Below are positions 5,805 through 12,796 of a stretch of DNA of 12,796 nucleotides, piece by piece; within the stretch, counting starts at the first letter, position 1, and each line of letters begins with the position of its first letter. A program made the translations under genes and the position numbers. The notes beneath the pieces were generated by a model. It was given only the letters and a program-made list of their open reading frames with translations. It searched no databases and had not been told where the DNA came from. Source of the DNA: an uncultured Clostridia bacterium. Its GTDB lineage: Bacteria; Bacillota; Clostridia; Christensenellales; Aristaeellaceae. The stretch lies in contig CALVTV010000013.1 of assembly GCA_944363005.1 (NCBI GenBank), positions 1-12,796 of the forward strand, given 5' to 3'.

Positions 5805-6716
5805 TCACTTGCGAATGCGCCTGCGAATCTTCGCGACGAAGAAGCCCTCGTACAGCGCATCCGGCGCGATGCAGAGTGTGCCAGGGATCTTCACCGGCAG
5901 CAGCGGCATACCCGTAAACCGGCCCGCATCGACGGGCACGATTTCGCCCTGCATCCCCGGCAACACGCGCGTGAGCAGGTTTTCGTTCTCCTGAGCGAGT
6001 ATCGAGCAGGTCGAATAGATCATCTCGTGGCCGGGCCTCAGCAGTTTCATCGCCTTGCGCAGCAGCGCCTCCTGCATTTTGCCCACGCGCGCCAGCGTTT
6101 CCCGGTCAAAGCGCGCCCGCGAGGCGCTTCCCGCCTGCACGGTGCCGCTGCCGCTGCACGGGGCGTCCAGCAGAATGCGGTCGAAGGCGAACAGTTCGTC
6201 CAGCTGACGGGCGTCGATGTTCATCACCGTCACGCGCTGCGCGCCCTGCCGTTCGAGATTAAAGCGCAGTTTTTCGCAGCGCGCCGCGTGCCGCTCGCAG
6301 GCGGTGATCATCGCGCCGTTGCCCGTCAGCGCCGCAATCTGCGTGGTCTTACCGCCCGGCGCCGCGGCCATATCGAGGATGTTCTCCCCGGGCTGCGGCT
6401 CCAGCAGCAGCGGCGGAATCATCGAGGACAGGCTTTGCAGATAGACCTCGCCCCGCTCATAAAGGGGGAGCGCCTTGACCGCGTCCTCGCTGGCCCCGGC
6501 CAAAATGAGCGCATCCTCGCTCCATGGCGCCGCTTCAAACGCGACGCCCGCCGCGCGCAGCGCTTCCCCAACGGTTTGCGGATCGCTCTTGAGCCGGTTG
6601 ACCCGCAGCGTCGTGGCCCGCTGCGCCGCATAGCCCTGCGCAATGCGCGCCGCCCCCTCTTCGCCATACTGCGCCTCCAGCTGTTCCCTCAAAAACGGCG
6701 GTATGCCTTCCCACAT
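5805..6716 (-). CDS. RsmB/NOP-family RNA (cytosine-C5) methyltransferase, RsmF-like
   Basis: A 303-residue SAM-dependent methyltransferase that most likely makes 5-methylcytosine in ribosomal RNA. The N-terminal part (1-107) has the family's RVN motif (TTLRVNRLK, 36-44) and GEVYLQSLSSM (89-99). The SAM motif DMAAAPGGKT is at 115-124; the two catalytic cysteines are C187 in DAPCSG and C237 in STCS. The protein ends soon after the catalytic fold with GFFVAKIRR, so it lacks the extra C-terminal PUA-like domains of longer RsmF proteins and the NusB-like N-terminal domain of RsmB. The ATG at 6716 has AGAGGAG nine bases upstream. It lies 28 bases after the MATE gene with no signal between, so it is probably co-transcribed. 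Which rRNA position it modifies cannot be told from here. Confidence 0.93.
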   Translation of the reverse strand: MWEGIPPFLREQLEAQYGEEGAARIAQGYAAQRATTLRVNRLKSDPQTVGEALRAAGVAFEAAPWSEDALILAGASEDAVKALPLYERGEVYLQSLSSMIPPLLLEPQPGENILDMAAAPGGKTTQIAALTGNGAMITACERHAARCEKLRFNLERQGAQRVTVMNIDARQLDELFAFDRILLDAPCSGSGTVQAGSASRARFDRETLARVGKMQEALLRKAMKLLRPGHEMIYSTCSILAQENENLLTRVLPGMQGEIVPVDAGRFTGMPLLPVKIPGTLCIAPDALYEGFFVAKIRRRIRK

Positions 6717-6744
6717 CGCGCGTCGCTCCTCTCTTCGTTGTGAT

Positions 6745-8112
6745 TCAACCGTGTTCCCGCTCCAACCGGCGCAAAAGCACCTTGCCCATCATCACCCGGT
6801 GCACCGCAATGGACACCACCGGCCCCAGCACGTCCGAAATCGGTTCGGCGTAAAAGGCGGCCTTCGCGCCGAGCCAGGCGGGCAGGGCAAACAGCGCCAC
6901 AAAGTACACCAGCTTGCGCCAGAAGGAGAGCGCGAAGGACAGCCGCACCTGTCCCAGCGCCGTAAAGCCGTCCACCAGCTCGTATTGCACGCCCAGAGGG
7001 ATCACCGCCAGCGTGCAAACGCCGATCGCCCAGACGGAGAGCGCCGCCTGTTCCGCGTCCGTCGTAAACAGGCGCACGAACAGCGGGCCTGCCGCGCGCG
7101 CCAGAACGAACATCGCCGTCGTGTACAGCAGGCACAGGCCGATGATGCGCCGCTGCGCCTCGCGCACGCGGTCCATGCGCATCGCCCCGTAGTTGTAGGC
7201 CAGAATGGTCTGCGTGCCGCCGGAGATGCCGCCCAGCGGCATGGTCACCACGAGCATGAAGCTCTGGGCAATCGTCGCGCAGGTGATGAGCGCATCGCCT
7301 TGCGCCGGGCCGCCGTAGCGCTGGAGCACCGCATTGAGGGCGATGATCATCACGTTGTCGATGGCGATGATGGAAAACGGCGCAAACCCCATCAGCAGCA
7401 CGCGCCGCATGATCCGCGTTTGAAACGCCTCTTTGCGCAGGGGAATCGCGGCTTGTCCCCGGACGAGGAACCACAGCGCCCCCAGCGCGCTGGCCATTTG
7501 GGAAATCACCGTCGCCGCCGCCGCGCCGCGCACACCCCAACCCAGCAGGAAGATGAACACCGGATCGAGCACGATGTTGAGCACAGCGCCCAGGATGACC
7601 AGTTTCATGCCCGTTGCGGCGAACCCCTGCGCGATGATGAACTGATTGAGGCCGGTCGCCATGAGCGCAAAGAGCGTTCCGGCGATGTAGGTCGTAAAAT
7701 ACGCATCCGCGCTCGGATACGTCGCGTCGCTCGCCCCAAAGAGCCGGAGCATCGGCTCGCGCAGCGGCAAAACCACCGCCATCAGCAGCACCGACGCCGC
7801 CGCCAGCATCACCGTGCAGGTAAAGAGAATTCGTCCGGCTTCATCCCGGCGTCCCTCGCCCATGCGCATGCTCATCATCGGCGAGCCGCCGACGGCAATC
7901 CAAAAGGCGACCGAGCCGACCATCGTCACCACGGGCCCGCAAACGCCCACCCCGGCCAGCGCCAAAACCCCGTCACCGGGGATGTGCCCGATGTACATGC
8001 GGTCCACGATGCTGTAAAACACGCTGACGAACTGCGCCAACATGCTCGGCAGCGCAATGCGCAGCACGAGGCGGCCGATGTCGTCGCGCCCCAGGTCATT
8101 CTGCGTCTTCAT
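6745..8112 (-). CDS. MATE-family multidrug/cation antiporter
   Basis: A 455-residue polytopic membrane protein, the normal length for MATE transporters, which export drugs or metabolites in exchange for Na+ or H+. The N terminus RLVLRIALPSMLAQFVSVFY with VDRMYIGHIPGDGVLALAGVG is the classic first repeat, and the second half repeats the pattern (MGFAPFSIIAIDNVMIIALN, about 240-260). About twelve hydrophobic segments are visible. The frame remains open upstream to 8541, but the ATG at 8112 has AGGGAG seven bases upstream and starts the conserved fold; its promoter lies just before. It is the first gene of an operon with the RNA methyltransferase. Substrate unknown. Flippase members of the wider MOP superfamily are less likely given the clear MATE motif. 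Confidence 0.93.
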   Translation of the reverse strand: MKTQNDLGRDDIGRLVLRIALPSMLAQFVSVFYSIVDRMYIGHIPGDGVLALAGVGVCGPVVTMVGSVAFWIAVGGSPMMSMRMGEGRRDEAGRILFTCTVMLAAASVLLMAVVLPLREPMLRLFGASDATYPSADAYFTTYIAGTLFALMATGLNQFIIAQGFAATGMKLVILGAVLNIVLDPVFIFLLGWGVRGAAAATVISQMASALGALWFLVRGQAAIPLRKEAFQTRIMRRVLLMGFAPFSIIAIDNVMIIALNAVLQRYGGPAQGDALITCATIAQSFMLVVTMPLGGISGGTQTILAYNYGAMRMDRVREAQRRIIGLCLLYTTAMFVLARAAGPLFVRLFTTDAEQAALSVWAIGVCTLAVIPLGVQYELVDGFTALGQVRLSFALSFWRKLVYFVALFALPAWLGAKAAFYAEPISDVLGPVVSIAVHRVMMGKVLLRRLEREHG

Positions 8113-8157
8113 CCCGTTCTCCCTTTCCCGCAAGCCAGGCGGCCTTGCTGAACACCG

Positions 8158-8186
8158 ATTATAGCAAACTCCGCGGCGAACTTCAA
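8158..8186 (-). promoter_or_regulatory. Promoter of the MATE-methyltransferase operon
   Basis: On the minus strand TTGAAG (8186-8181), 17 bases, then TATAAT (8163-8158), preceded by TGC, making it also an extended -10 element. The ATG at 8112 lies about 45 bases downstream of the -10 box. Confidence 0.8.
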
Positions 8187-8230
8187 TCTTCTTTTGACCC
8201 GGTTGCGTTTTTTTCATCCGTGCCGGAGAT

Positions 8231-8272
8231 AAAAAAGAAGGACTTCCGCCGCTCGCGTGGCAACGGGAGTCC
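8231..8272 (-). terminator. Intrinsic terminator of the Myb-like regulator gene
   Basis: On the minus strand GGACTCCCG (8272-8264) pairs with CGGAAGTCC (8248-8240) apart from one C-A mismatch, followed by TTCTTTTTTA. It starts seven bases after the stop codon and insulates the MATE promoter downstream. Confidence 0.75.
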
Positions 8273-8279
8273 ATGGGGG

Positions 8280-9128
8280 TTATTCCTGCATCATCGCGCA
8301 TTCCACGGCGGCCAGGCGCGCAGCCGCCTGCTCGCAAAACGCCTGCGTATGGCTGATGCGGTCGCTCTCCGGCAGGGCGATGTATTCCTTGATGAGCGTC
8401 ACCATGCCGGAGGCTTCCCCGGCCAGCTGTTTTCTGCGCTCCTGCTCGTCGGAGAGCGCAATGCGGAGCATATCGCACCGGGCATTGAGCCGGTCGGCCC
8501 GGCGCAGCGCCTCGCTGTCCCCCGGGGCAGCTTCCCTGCAAAGCGCCAGGTCCAGCAGGTGGTTCAGCCCGTCAAAGAGCTGGGTCAACTGCGGGTCGCC
8601 CGAAGCCTGCACGCGGCTTTTGATCTGCGGGAGTGCCTGTTCCGGCGAGGTCTCCTGCGGATAGGGGCTGACAAACGGTATGCCCTGCTCGCTCAGGCGC
8701 TGCATCACCCGCTGCACGAGCTCCGGCCGCGTGCGGATGGTCGAGCGGTACTTGTTCTGATAGCGCAGCATGCGCGTCTTGTCGCCATCGGAGAGTTTGC
8801 GCACACAGGCGCGCACACTCATGCCCTGGGCGCGCGCCGTGAGCACATTCTCAATCAGCTGCTCCACCTCGTCCGGGGCAAACGTTTCAAACGGCAGGGT
8901 ACGCGGCGCATCGCCGCCCTCCCGTTCGCGCAACTGCGCATAGTAAAAATTGCGGATGCTGTTGGGCTTGCGCCCCAGCTCCTGGCCCACGCGCTCAAAC
9001 ACACTGCGCAGCGATTCCCCCGCCTTTGCGGCCTCGCCCACGGTCTGCTCCAAAAGGTCAATCTCCCGCTGCTGCCATCCACCATGCGGGCCGCGCACGG
9101 GGCCCTGGCGCGGACAACTCACTTCCAT
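8280..9128 (-). CDS. Myb/SANT-like DNA-binding protein, possibly RsfA-related
   Basis: A 282-residue soluble protein. Residues 17-67 (GGWQQREIDLLEQTV ... ELGRKPNSIRNFYY) look like a Myb/SANT-type helix-turn-helix of the RsfA/YlbO kind, known in Bacillus as prespore regulators. Residues 83-128 seem to be a diverged second copy (FAPDEVEQLIENVLTARAQG). A variable region and a C-terminal helical part (about 180-282, rich in E, R, Q, A) probably oligomerise. Start: the ATG at 9128 has AAGGAGGG ten bases upstream; an in-frame TTG at 9131, seven bases from the same site, is equally possible and would add one residue. The gene stands alone with its own terminator and diverges from apgM. I find no confident promoter; its leader holds inverted repeats. 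A regulatory role is likely from the fold, a role in sporulation only a guess. Confidence 0.8.
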   Translation of the reverse strand: MEVSCPRQGPVRGPHGGWQQREIDLLEQTVGEAAKAGESLRSVFERVGQELGRKPNSIRNFYYAQLREREGGDAPRTLPFETFAPDEVEQLIENVLTARAQGMSVRACVRKLSDGDKTRMLRYQNKYRSTIRTRPELVQRVMQRLSEQGIPFVSPYPQETSPEQALPQIKSRVQASGDPQLTQLFDGLNHLLDLALCREAAPGDSEALRRADRLNARCDMLRIALSDEQERRKQLAGEASGMVTLIKEYIALPESDRISHTQAFCEQAAARLAAVECAMMQE

Positions 9129-9163
9129 CAATCCTTGTCCCTCCTTGATGATGCTCCCCGCTC

Positions 9164-9198
9164 GGCGCAGGGGCTTTATGCCCCGCGCATGGGGCGCC
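9164..9198 (-). repeat. Overlapping hairpins in the leader of the Myb-like gene
   Basis: GGGGC (9170-9174) can pair with GCCCC (9180-9184), or CCCC (9181-9184) can instead pair with GGGG (9191-9194); both use the same four bases, so they exclude each other. GGCGC (9164-9168) and GCGCC (9194-9198) could enclose the first form. It lies about 20 bases upstream of the ribosome-binding site on the minus strand. Confidence 0.4.
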
Positions 9199-9225
9199 TT
9201 TGTAGGTCAGCTTGCGCGTTGATGG

Positions 9226-9238
9226 GGTATTTTATACC
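9226..9238. promoter_or_regulatory. AT-centred palindrome, possible operator upstream of the Myb-like gene
   Basis: GGTAT (9226-9230), TTT, ATACC (9234-9238) is a 13-base inverted repeat. On the minus strand it contains TATAAA, a possible -10 box for the Myb-like gene, but no -35 is visible at the right distance. Operator function is inferred. Confidence 0.35.
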
Positions 9239-9246
9239 GTTTACTT

Positions 9247-9303
9247 GCATACGGGTCTTCGCCGGACGTGGTCGGAACGGTACAAGTCTATGAACCCGTA
9301 TGC
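9247..9303. repeat. Perfect 10-bp inverted repeat in the divergent region
   Basis: GCATACGGGT (9247-9256) and ACCCGTATGC (9294-9303) are exact reverse complements separated by 37 bases. They lie between the Myb-like gene and the apgM promoter. A protein binding both arms, or a transcribed hairpin, could affect both genes. Confidence 0.5.
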
Positions 9304-9334
9304 GGCGTTTATGCGCGCGCGGCGCAATCAAGCA

Positions 9335-9363
9335 TTGCCTGCTGGAAAGATTTGCTGTATAAT
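9335..9363 (+). promoter_or_regulatory. Promoter of the apgM-LCP-CapA cluster
   Basis: TTGCCT (9335-9340), 17 bases, then a perfect TATAAT (9358-9363). The predicted transcript starts near 9370. This argues against the in-frame ATG at 9372, which would be nearly leaderless, and for the ATG at 9408. Confidence 0.75.
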
Positions 9364-9407
9364 AGGATGAAATGGTGAAAACCGAGAAAGAATCGGAGGC
9401 GCTCTTG

Positions 9408-10637
9408 ATGAAATACGTGCTTGTAATCGGAGACGGCATTGCCGATGAACCCGTTTCCCAGCTGGACGGCCGCACACCGCTTGAGGCCATCGATTGTCCG
9501 AATATGAATCGCCTGGCGGGCGGGCGCCTGGGTACCTGCCAAACCGTGCCCAAGGGCGTATTGCCCGGAAGCGACACGGCGATTCTCTCGATCTTTGGTT
9601 ATGACCCGCGCACCTGCTATACGGGCCGCTCCGCGCTGGAAGCCGCCGGCATGGGCGTGATGCTGCGCCCGGGCGAGACGAGCCTGCGCGTCAACCTGTG
9701 CGCGCTCGATGGCGAGCGCTTTGACACGGCGCGCCTTCTCTCCCACAACGGCGGGGGCATCGAGGGCGAGGAAGCCGTCACGCTGATGGAGGACCTGATC
9801 GCGGACCCCCGTTTTGCCGCGCTGGCCGCGCCCTTGGGGTTCACCATCCACGTCACACCGACTTTCCGCCATACCGGCGTCATCGACGCCGCGCACGAAC
9901 CGGACCGCAGCGGCATGCATTTTTGCGAGCCGCACAACATTCTGGGCAGCCCCATCGCCGGGCATCTGCCCTCCGGCGTGCTGGGCGAAGAGCTGACGGC
10001 GCTCATGCGCGCTTCGTTTGACGTGCTACGCAATCACCCCATCAACCGCGCGCGCATCGCCGCGGGCAAGCTGCCCGCCAACTGCATCTGGCCCTGGGGG
10101 CCGGGCAGCGCCATGACGCTCACCCCGTTTGAGACGCTGTACCACAAGCGCGGAAGCGCCGTCTCCGCCGTGCCGCTGGTCTGGGGCATTGCCGGACTTT
10201 GCGGCGTTGAAACGCCCCGTGTGGAGGGCGCGACGGCCGAACTGGATACCAATTACGAGGGCAAGGTCGAGGCCGTGTTGCAGGCGCTGCGCGAAGGCTC
10301 GGACTTCGCCTGCGTCCATGTCGAGGCGCCGGACGAGTGCGCCCATGCGGGCGACGTGGCGGGCAAGTGCGAGGCCATCCGGCGGCTGGACAGCCGCGTC
10401 GTCGGTCCGCTGCTTGCGCGCCTGGGGGAGATCGACCCCGATTACCGCATTCTGCTGCTCTCGGATCACCCCACGCTGCTGTCCACGCGCGGCCACGACG
10501 GCAACGCCGTCCCCTTTGCCCTCTACGACAGCCGCAACCCCGGCACACCGGTCAAGTTTGACGAGGCGCATGCCCGCGCGACCGGCGATCACCTGGCAGA
10601 AGGCCCGATGCTTTTGCGCGCGCTGTTTGCCTGCTGA
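9408..10637 (+). CDS. apgM: Cofactor-independent phosphoglycerate mutase family protein (ApgM type; possibly homoserine kinase)
   Basis: A 409-residue cytoplasmic enzyme of the alkaline-phosphatase superfamily, archaeal-type phosphoglycerate mutase branch. Metal and catalytic residues are in the expected order: D9 in VIGDG, nucleophile S55 in PGSDTA, D309 and H313 in EAPDECAH, D353-H354 in LSDHPT, and H363 in RGHDG. The insertion domain lies between about 60 and 250 and includes the characteristic IWPWGPG at 227-233. The family interconverts 2- and 3-phosphoglycerate in glycolysis, but a closely related bacterial subgroup has been proposed to act as homoserine kinase in threonine synthesis; I cannot separate the two from sequence alone, and no threonine genes are nearby. 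The ATG at 9408 has CGGAGG eight bases upstream. It is first in a probable cluster with the two secreted proteins, 67 bases before the next gene. Confidence 0.88.
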   Translation: MKYVLVIGDGIADEPVSQLDGRTPLEAIDCPNMNRLAGGRLGTCQTVPKGVLPGSDTAILSIFGYDPRTCYTGRSALEAAGMGVMLRPGETSLRVNLCALDGERFDTARLLSHNGGGIEGEEAVTLMEDLIADPRFAALAAPLGFTIHVTPTFRHTGVIDAAHEPDRSGMHFCEPHNILGSPIAGHLPSGVLGEELTALMRASFDVLRNHPINRARIAAGKLPANCIWPWGPGSAMTLTPFETLYHKRGSAVSAVPLVWGIAGLCGVETPRVEGATAELDTNYEGKVEAVLQALREGSDFACVHVEAPDECAHAGDVAGKCEAIRRLDSRVVGPLLARLGEIDPDYRILLLSDHPTLLSTRGHDGNAVPFALYDSRNPGTPVKFDEAHARATGDHLAEGPMLLRALFAC

Positions 10638-10704
10638 ACCGGGAAGAAAATTTCCGCCTCATTCGTCGTATGAAAGAGGGGAATTCACCAACACGGAGGA
10701 TTGC

Positions 10705-11562
10705 ATGTTCAAACACATTTGTACCTTGCTGCTGGCCGCGTTTTTGCTGCTGGGGGCGTGTGCGCTTGGCGAGGAAGTCAACGACCAGCTGACGCACTAT
10801 CTGCTCCTGGGCGAGGACGGGTACGCGGAGGAGATCACCGACGACGCGCGCACGGACACCATTGTGATCATGACGCTCGACCACAAGTACAACCGCGTGA
10901 TCATGACCTCCATCCTGCGTGACTGCCAGATCAACAACCTCAAAGGCAACCCCACCAAGATCAACCTGCTCTACAAGAGCTACGGTTTCGAGGGCGTGGA
11001 AACCTGCCTGGAGCGCGAACTGGGCATTGAAATCGAAGGCTCCGTACTCGTCAATTTCGAAAACGTGAAGCCTGTGATTGATGCGCTGGGCGGTGTGGAC
11101 ATCGAGATCGATTCAGCAGAATGCAGCGCGATCCGCCGCATCCTGCTCAACGACGACCCCAACCTGCCCGAAGAACCCGGCCTGGTGCATATGACCGGGC
11201 GCATCGCGCTGGCCTACATGCGCATCCGCTACGACGATCAGGGCGACTTCGGGCGCACCGAACGCCAGCGCAAGGTGCTCGGCGAGCTCTTTGACAAGTG
11301 CCGTGAGCTCTCGCTGCTGGAGCTGGTGGGCGTATACAACCAGGTTTCCGCCGGCATGAAGATGAACCTGTCGGCCATGGACGTGCTCTCGGCGCTCTCG
11401 CAGGGCTACGCGATGGTCACAAGCAACGCGCAGTTCATCGAGTTCCGCATTCCCGATGACGGCACCTATCATTACGACACGCTCAGCGGCTCTTCGGTGC
11501 TCGATGTGCGCTGGACGACGAACAAAACACGCTTCCATAACTTGCTCAATTCACCGCAGTGA
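10705..11562 (+). CDS. Secreted LytR-CpsA-Psr (LCP) domain protein
   Basis: A 285-residue exported protein. An N-terminal signal peptide (hydrophobic 7-18) ends in LLGACALGEE, which fits either signal peptidase I cleavage after ALG or a lipobox with C19. The LCP domain begins at about 25. Conserved residues are visible: R49 and D51 in ARTDT, R72-D73 in SILRD, VNFENVKPVIDALGGVDI (116-133), and YMRIRY with DFGRTERQR (181-189). LCP enzymes move polymers such as teichoic acids or other glycans from lipid carriers to peptidoglycan outside the membrane. Most have an uncleaved membrane anchor with a cytoplasmic tail; this one is short and almost domain-only. The ATG at 10705 has CGGAGGA about five bases upstream. 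It is 24 bases from the next gene, probably in one operon. The polymer it handles is unknown. Confidence 0.92.
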   Translation: MFKHICTLLLAAFLLLGACALGEEVNDQLTHYLLLGEDGYAEEITDDARTDTIVIMTLDHKYNRVIMTSILRDCQINNLKGNPTKINLLYKSYGFEGVETCLERELGIEIEGSVLVNFENVKPVIDALGGVDIEIDSAECSAIRRILLNDDPNLPEEPGLVHMTGRIALAYMRIRYDDQGDFGRTERQRKVLGELFDKCRELSLLELVGVYNQVSAGMKMNLSAMDVLSALSQGYAMVTSNAQFIEFRIPDDGTYHYDTLSGSSVLDVRWTTNKTRFHNLLNSPQ

Positions 11563-11586
11563 CCACGAAAAGGACGAAAGAAGCCC

Positions 11587-12762
11587 ATGAAAACACACAT
11601 GCTTGCAGCCCTGGTTCTGCTGATCCTGCTGCTTCCCGGCGCGTGCCTTGGAGAAGCGCTCGATCTGTCCCTCTTTGAAAACGGGGAGCCGCCCGCCGCC
11701 GAGGTCTGGGAGGACGCCGTCTTTGAGTCGCTCGCCTGGTATCAGCGCGAGGACGGCAGCGACTGGCGCCTGCTCGACGACGGTTCGGTAATCGTAACCG
11801 TTTCCGCCACGGGCGACGTCACCATCGGCGGCGACACGCGCAAGAGCGGCAAGAATGTCTTTGACAAGCAGCTGGACAAGGAAACCTCCGGCCTCGCCTT
11901 CCCGATGGAGAACGTCGCGGACATCTTCGCCGCGGACGACATGACGATCGTCAACTTCGAGGGCACGCTCACCAACACCAAGAGCGCCACCTCCAACACG
12001 TATTCCTTCGCCGCACCGCCGGAGTACGTCAAAGTGCTCACCTCGGGCAACATCGAGGCCGTCTCCCTGGAAAACAACCACGTGATGGACCACGGCGACG
12101 CCGGGTACGAGGACACCTGCGAGACGCTCGACGGCGCGGGCATCGCCTACAGCGGCCATCTGGGCAGCACGACGTTCACCACCGATACGGGCATCTCCAT
12201 CGGCATGCTCTCCTACCAGACGTTCAACGGCAAGTACGACGACATCTACGCCTCCATCGAGGGCGACATCGCCGCGCTGCGCAGTGCGGGCTGCCAGATC
12301 GTGATCGTCTCCTACCACTGGGGCGACGAGAAGGACTACGTACCCAATGAGCGCCAGGTTCCGCTGGGCCACGCGACGATCGACGCGGGCGCCGATCTGG
12401 TCATCGGCCATCACAGCCACCGCATGAACCCCATCGAGGTCTACAACGGCAAGTACATCTGCTACTCACTGGGCAATTTCTCCTTCGCGGGCAACACCAA
12501 GCCCGACGATATGGACACCTACATCTTCCAGCAGCGCTTCCGCGTCTATCCGGACGGCACGGCGGAAAACGCGGGCTTCCGCATCATCCCCTGCTCGATC
12601 TCCTCGCAGGAGGATTACAACGACTTCAAGCCCACGCCCATGGACAGCGGCGAGTCCGCGCGCGTCGTCGAGCGGCTTCTGGAGCTGAACCAGGAGATGC
12701 AGGACACCTACGGCGTGACCGCCGTGGGCGACTACCCGACCGAATGGCTGACCACCTACTGA
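11587..12762 (+). CDS. Secreted CapA-type (poly-gamma-glutamate capsule synthesis) metallophosphatase-fold protein
   Basis: A 391-residue exported protein. The signal peptide (hydrophobic 6-18) ends in LPGACLGEA, close to that of the LCP protein; cleavage after CLG is likely, since proline in the lipobox is unfavourable. A linker (25-66) precedes the PGA_cap domain (about 68-340). Metal-site residues are D77 in TGDV, E125 in NFEGTL, N164-H165 in ENNHVMD, H244 in YHWGD, and H276 and H278 in GHHSH, followed by YSLGNF (293-298). This fold occurs in CapA/PgsA of poly-gamma-glutamate synthesis, but most homologues sit outside such operons and their function is unknown; no capB or capC is visible. 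The ribosome site before the ATG at 11587 is weak (AAGGA 12 bases away), which fits coupling with the LCP gene. A terminator follows directly. Confidence 0.9.
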   Translation: MKTHMLAALVLLILLLPGACLGEALDLSLFENGEPPAAEVWEDAVFESLAWYQREDGSDWRLLDDGSVIVTVSATGDVTIGGDTRKSGKNVFDKQLDKETSGLAFPMENVADIFAADDMTIVNFEGTLTNTKSATSNTYSFAAPPEYVKVLTSGNIEAVSLENNHVMDHGDAGYEDTCETLDGAGIAYSGHLGSTTFTTDTGISIGMLSYQTFNGKYDDIYASIEGDIAALRSAGCQIVIVSYHWGDEKDYVPNERQVPLGHATIDAGADLVIGHHSHRMNPIEVYNGKYICYSLGNFSFAGNTKPDDMDTYIFQQRFRVYPDGTAENAGFRIIPCSISSQEDYNDFKPTPMDSGESARVVERLLELNQEMQDTYGVTAVGDYPTEWLTTY

Positions 12763-12769
12763 CAACATC

Positions 12770-12796
12770 CCCCTCCCGCGCCCCGGGAGGGGTTTT
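12770..12796 (+). terminator. Intrinsic terminator after the CapA-type gene
   Basis: CCCCTCCCG (12770-12778) pairs perfectly with CGGGAGGGG (12784-12792) around a CGCCC loop, followed by at least four T residues where the window ends. It starts seven bases after the stop codon and closes the apgM-LCP-CapA cluster. Confidence 0.88.

Noticed and set aside
6643..8151. Plus-strand open frame of 502 codons opposite the MATE gene
   Set aside because: Composition (very rich in H, R, Q, A) and lack of any motif mark it as the antisense frame of the MATE gene despite its length.
10129..10704. In-frame extension upstream of the LCP gene
   Set aside because: This stretch is an out-of-frame reading of the end of apgM; the ATG at 10705 has a ribosome site and is followed at once by a signal peptide.

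Overview
The window looks like chromosomal DNA of a G+C-rich member of the Clostridia (Firmicutes); the Christensenellales or a nearby order is my guess. G+C is roughly 60% by eye, not counted. Supporting signs are strong AGGAGG ribosome-binding sites, TTG start codons, a tRNA gene with encoded CCA, compact operons with intrinsic terminators, an NfnAB pair, a KdpE-type two-component system, an LCP protein, a CapA-type protein and a possible RsfA-like regulator. I see no phage, transposon, integrase, CRISPR or toxin-antitoxin signature.

Layout. Bases 1-85 hold nothing I can support. From 86 to 4388 everything is on the minus strand: a kinase/response-regulator operon (4388 down to 2566, closed by a terminator near 2515-2543), then nfnA-nfnB (2327 down to 86). 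The kinase is divergent from a 53-residue single-span membrane protein on the plus strand (4591-4752). Their shared region holds three 9-bp direct repeats, a palindrome and two extended -10 promoters. A tRNA-Leu(CAA) with its own consensus promoter and terminator follows (4761-4924), then a 200-base stretch with nothing recognisable. Next is a membrane-anchored XRE regulator (5167-5793, plus), which shares a bidirectional terminator with a minus-strand operon of a MATE transporter and an RsmB/RsmF-type RNA methyltransferase (8112 down to 5805). A minus-strand gene for a protein with a Myb/SANT-like DNA-binding region (9128 down to 8280) has its own terminator. It is divergent from a plus-strand cluster (9408-12762): an ApgM-family phosphoglycerate mutase or homoserine kinase, a secreted LCP-domain protein and a secreted CapA-type metallophosphatase, ending at a terminator at the window edge.

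How the genes fit together. NfnAB should link ferredoxin, NADH and NADPH pools in an anaerobe. The kinase and regulator resemble the KdpD C-terminal half and KdpE, but no potassium pump genes are in view. The LCP and CapA proteins are both exported and probably act on cell-envelope polymers. I did not find a convincing new multi-gene system. The least explained parts are the small membrane protein with its repeat-bearing promoter region, the Myb-like regulator with an apparent internal repeat, and the structured divergent region before apgM.
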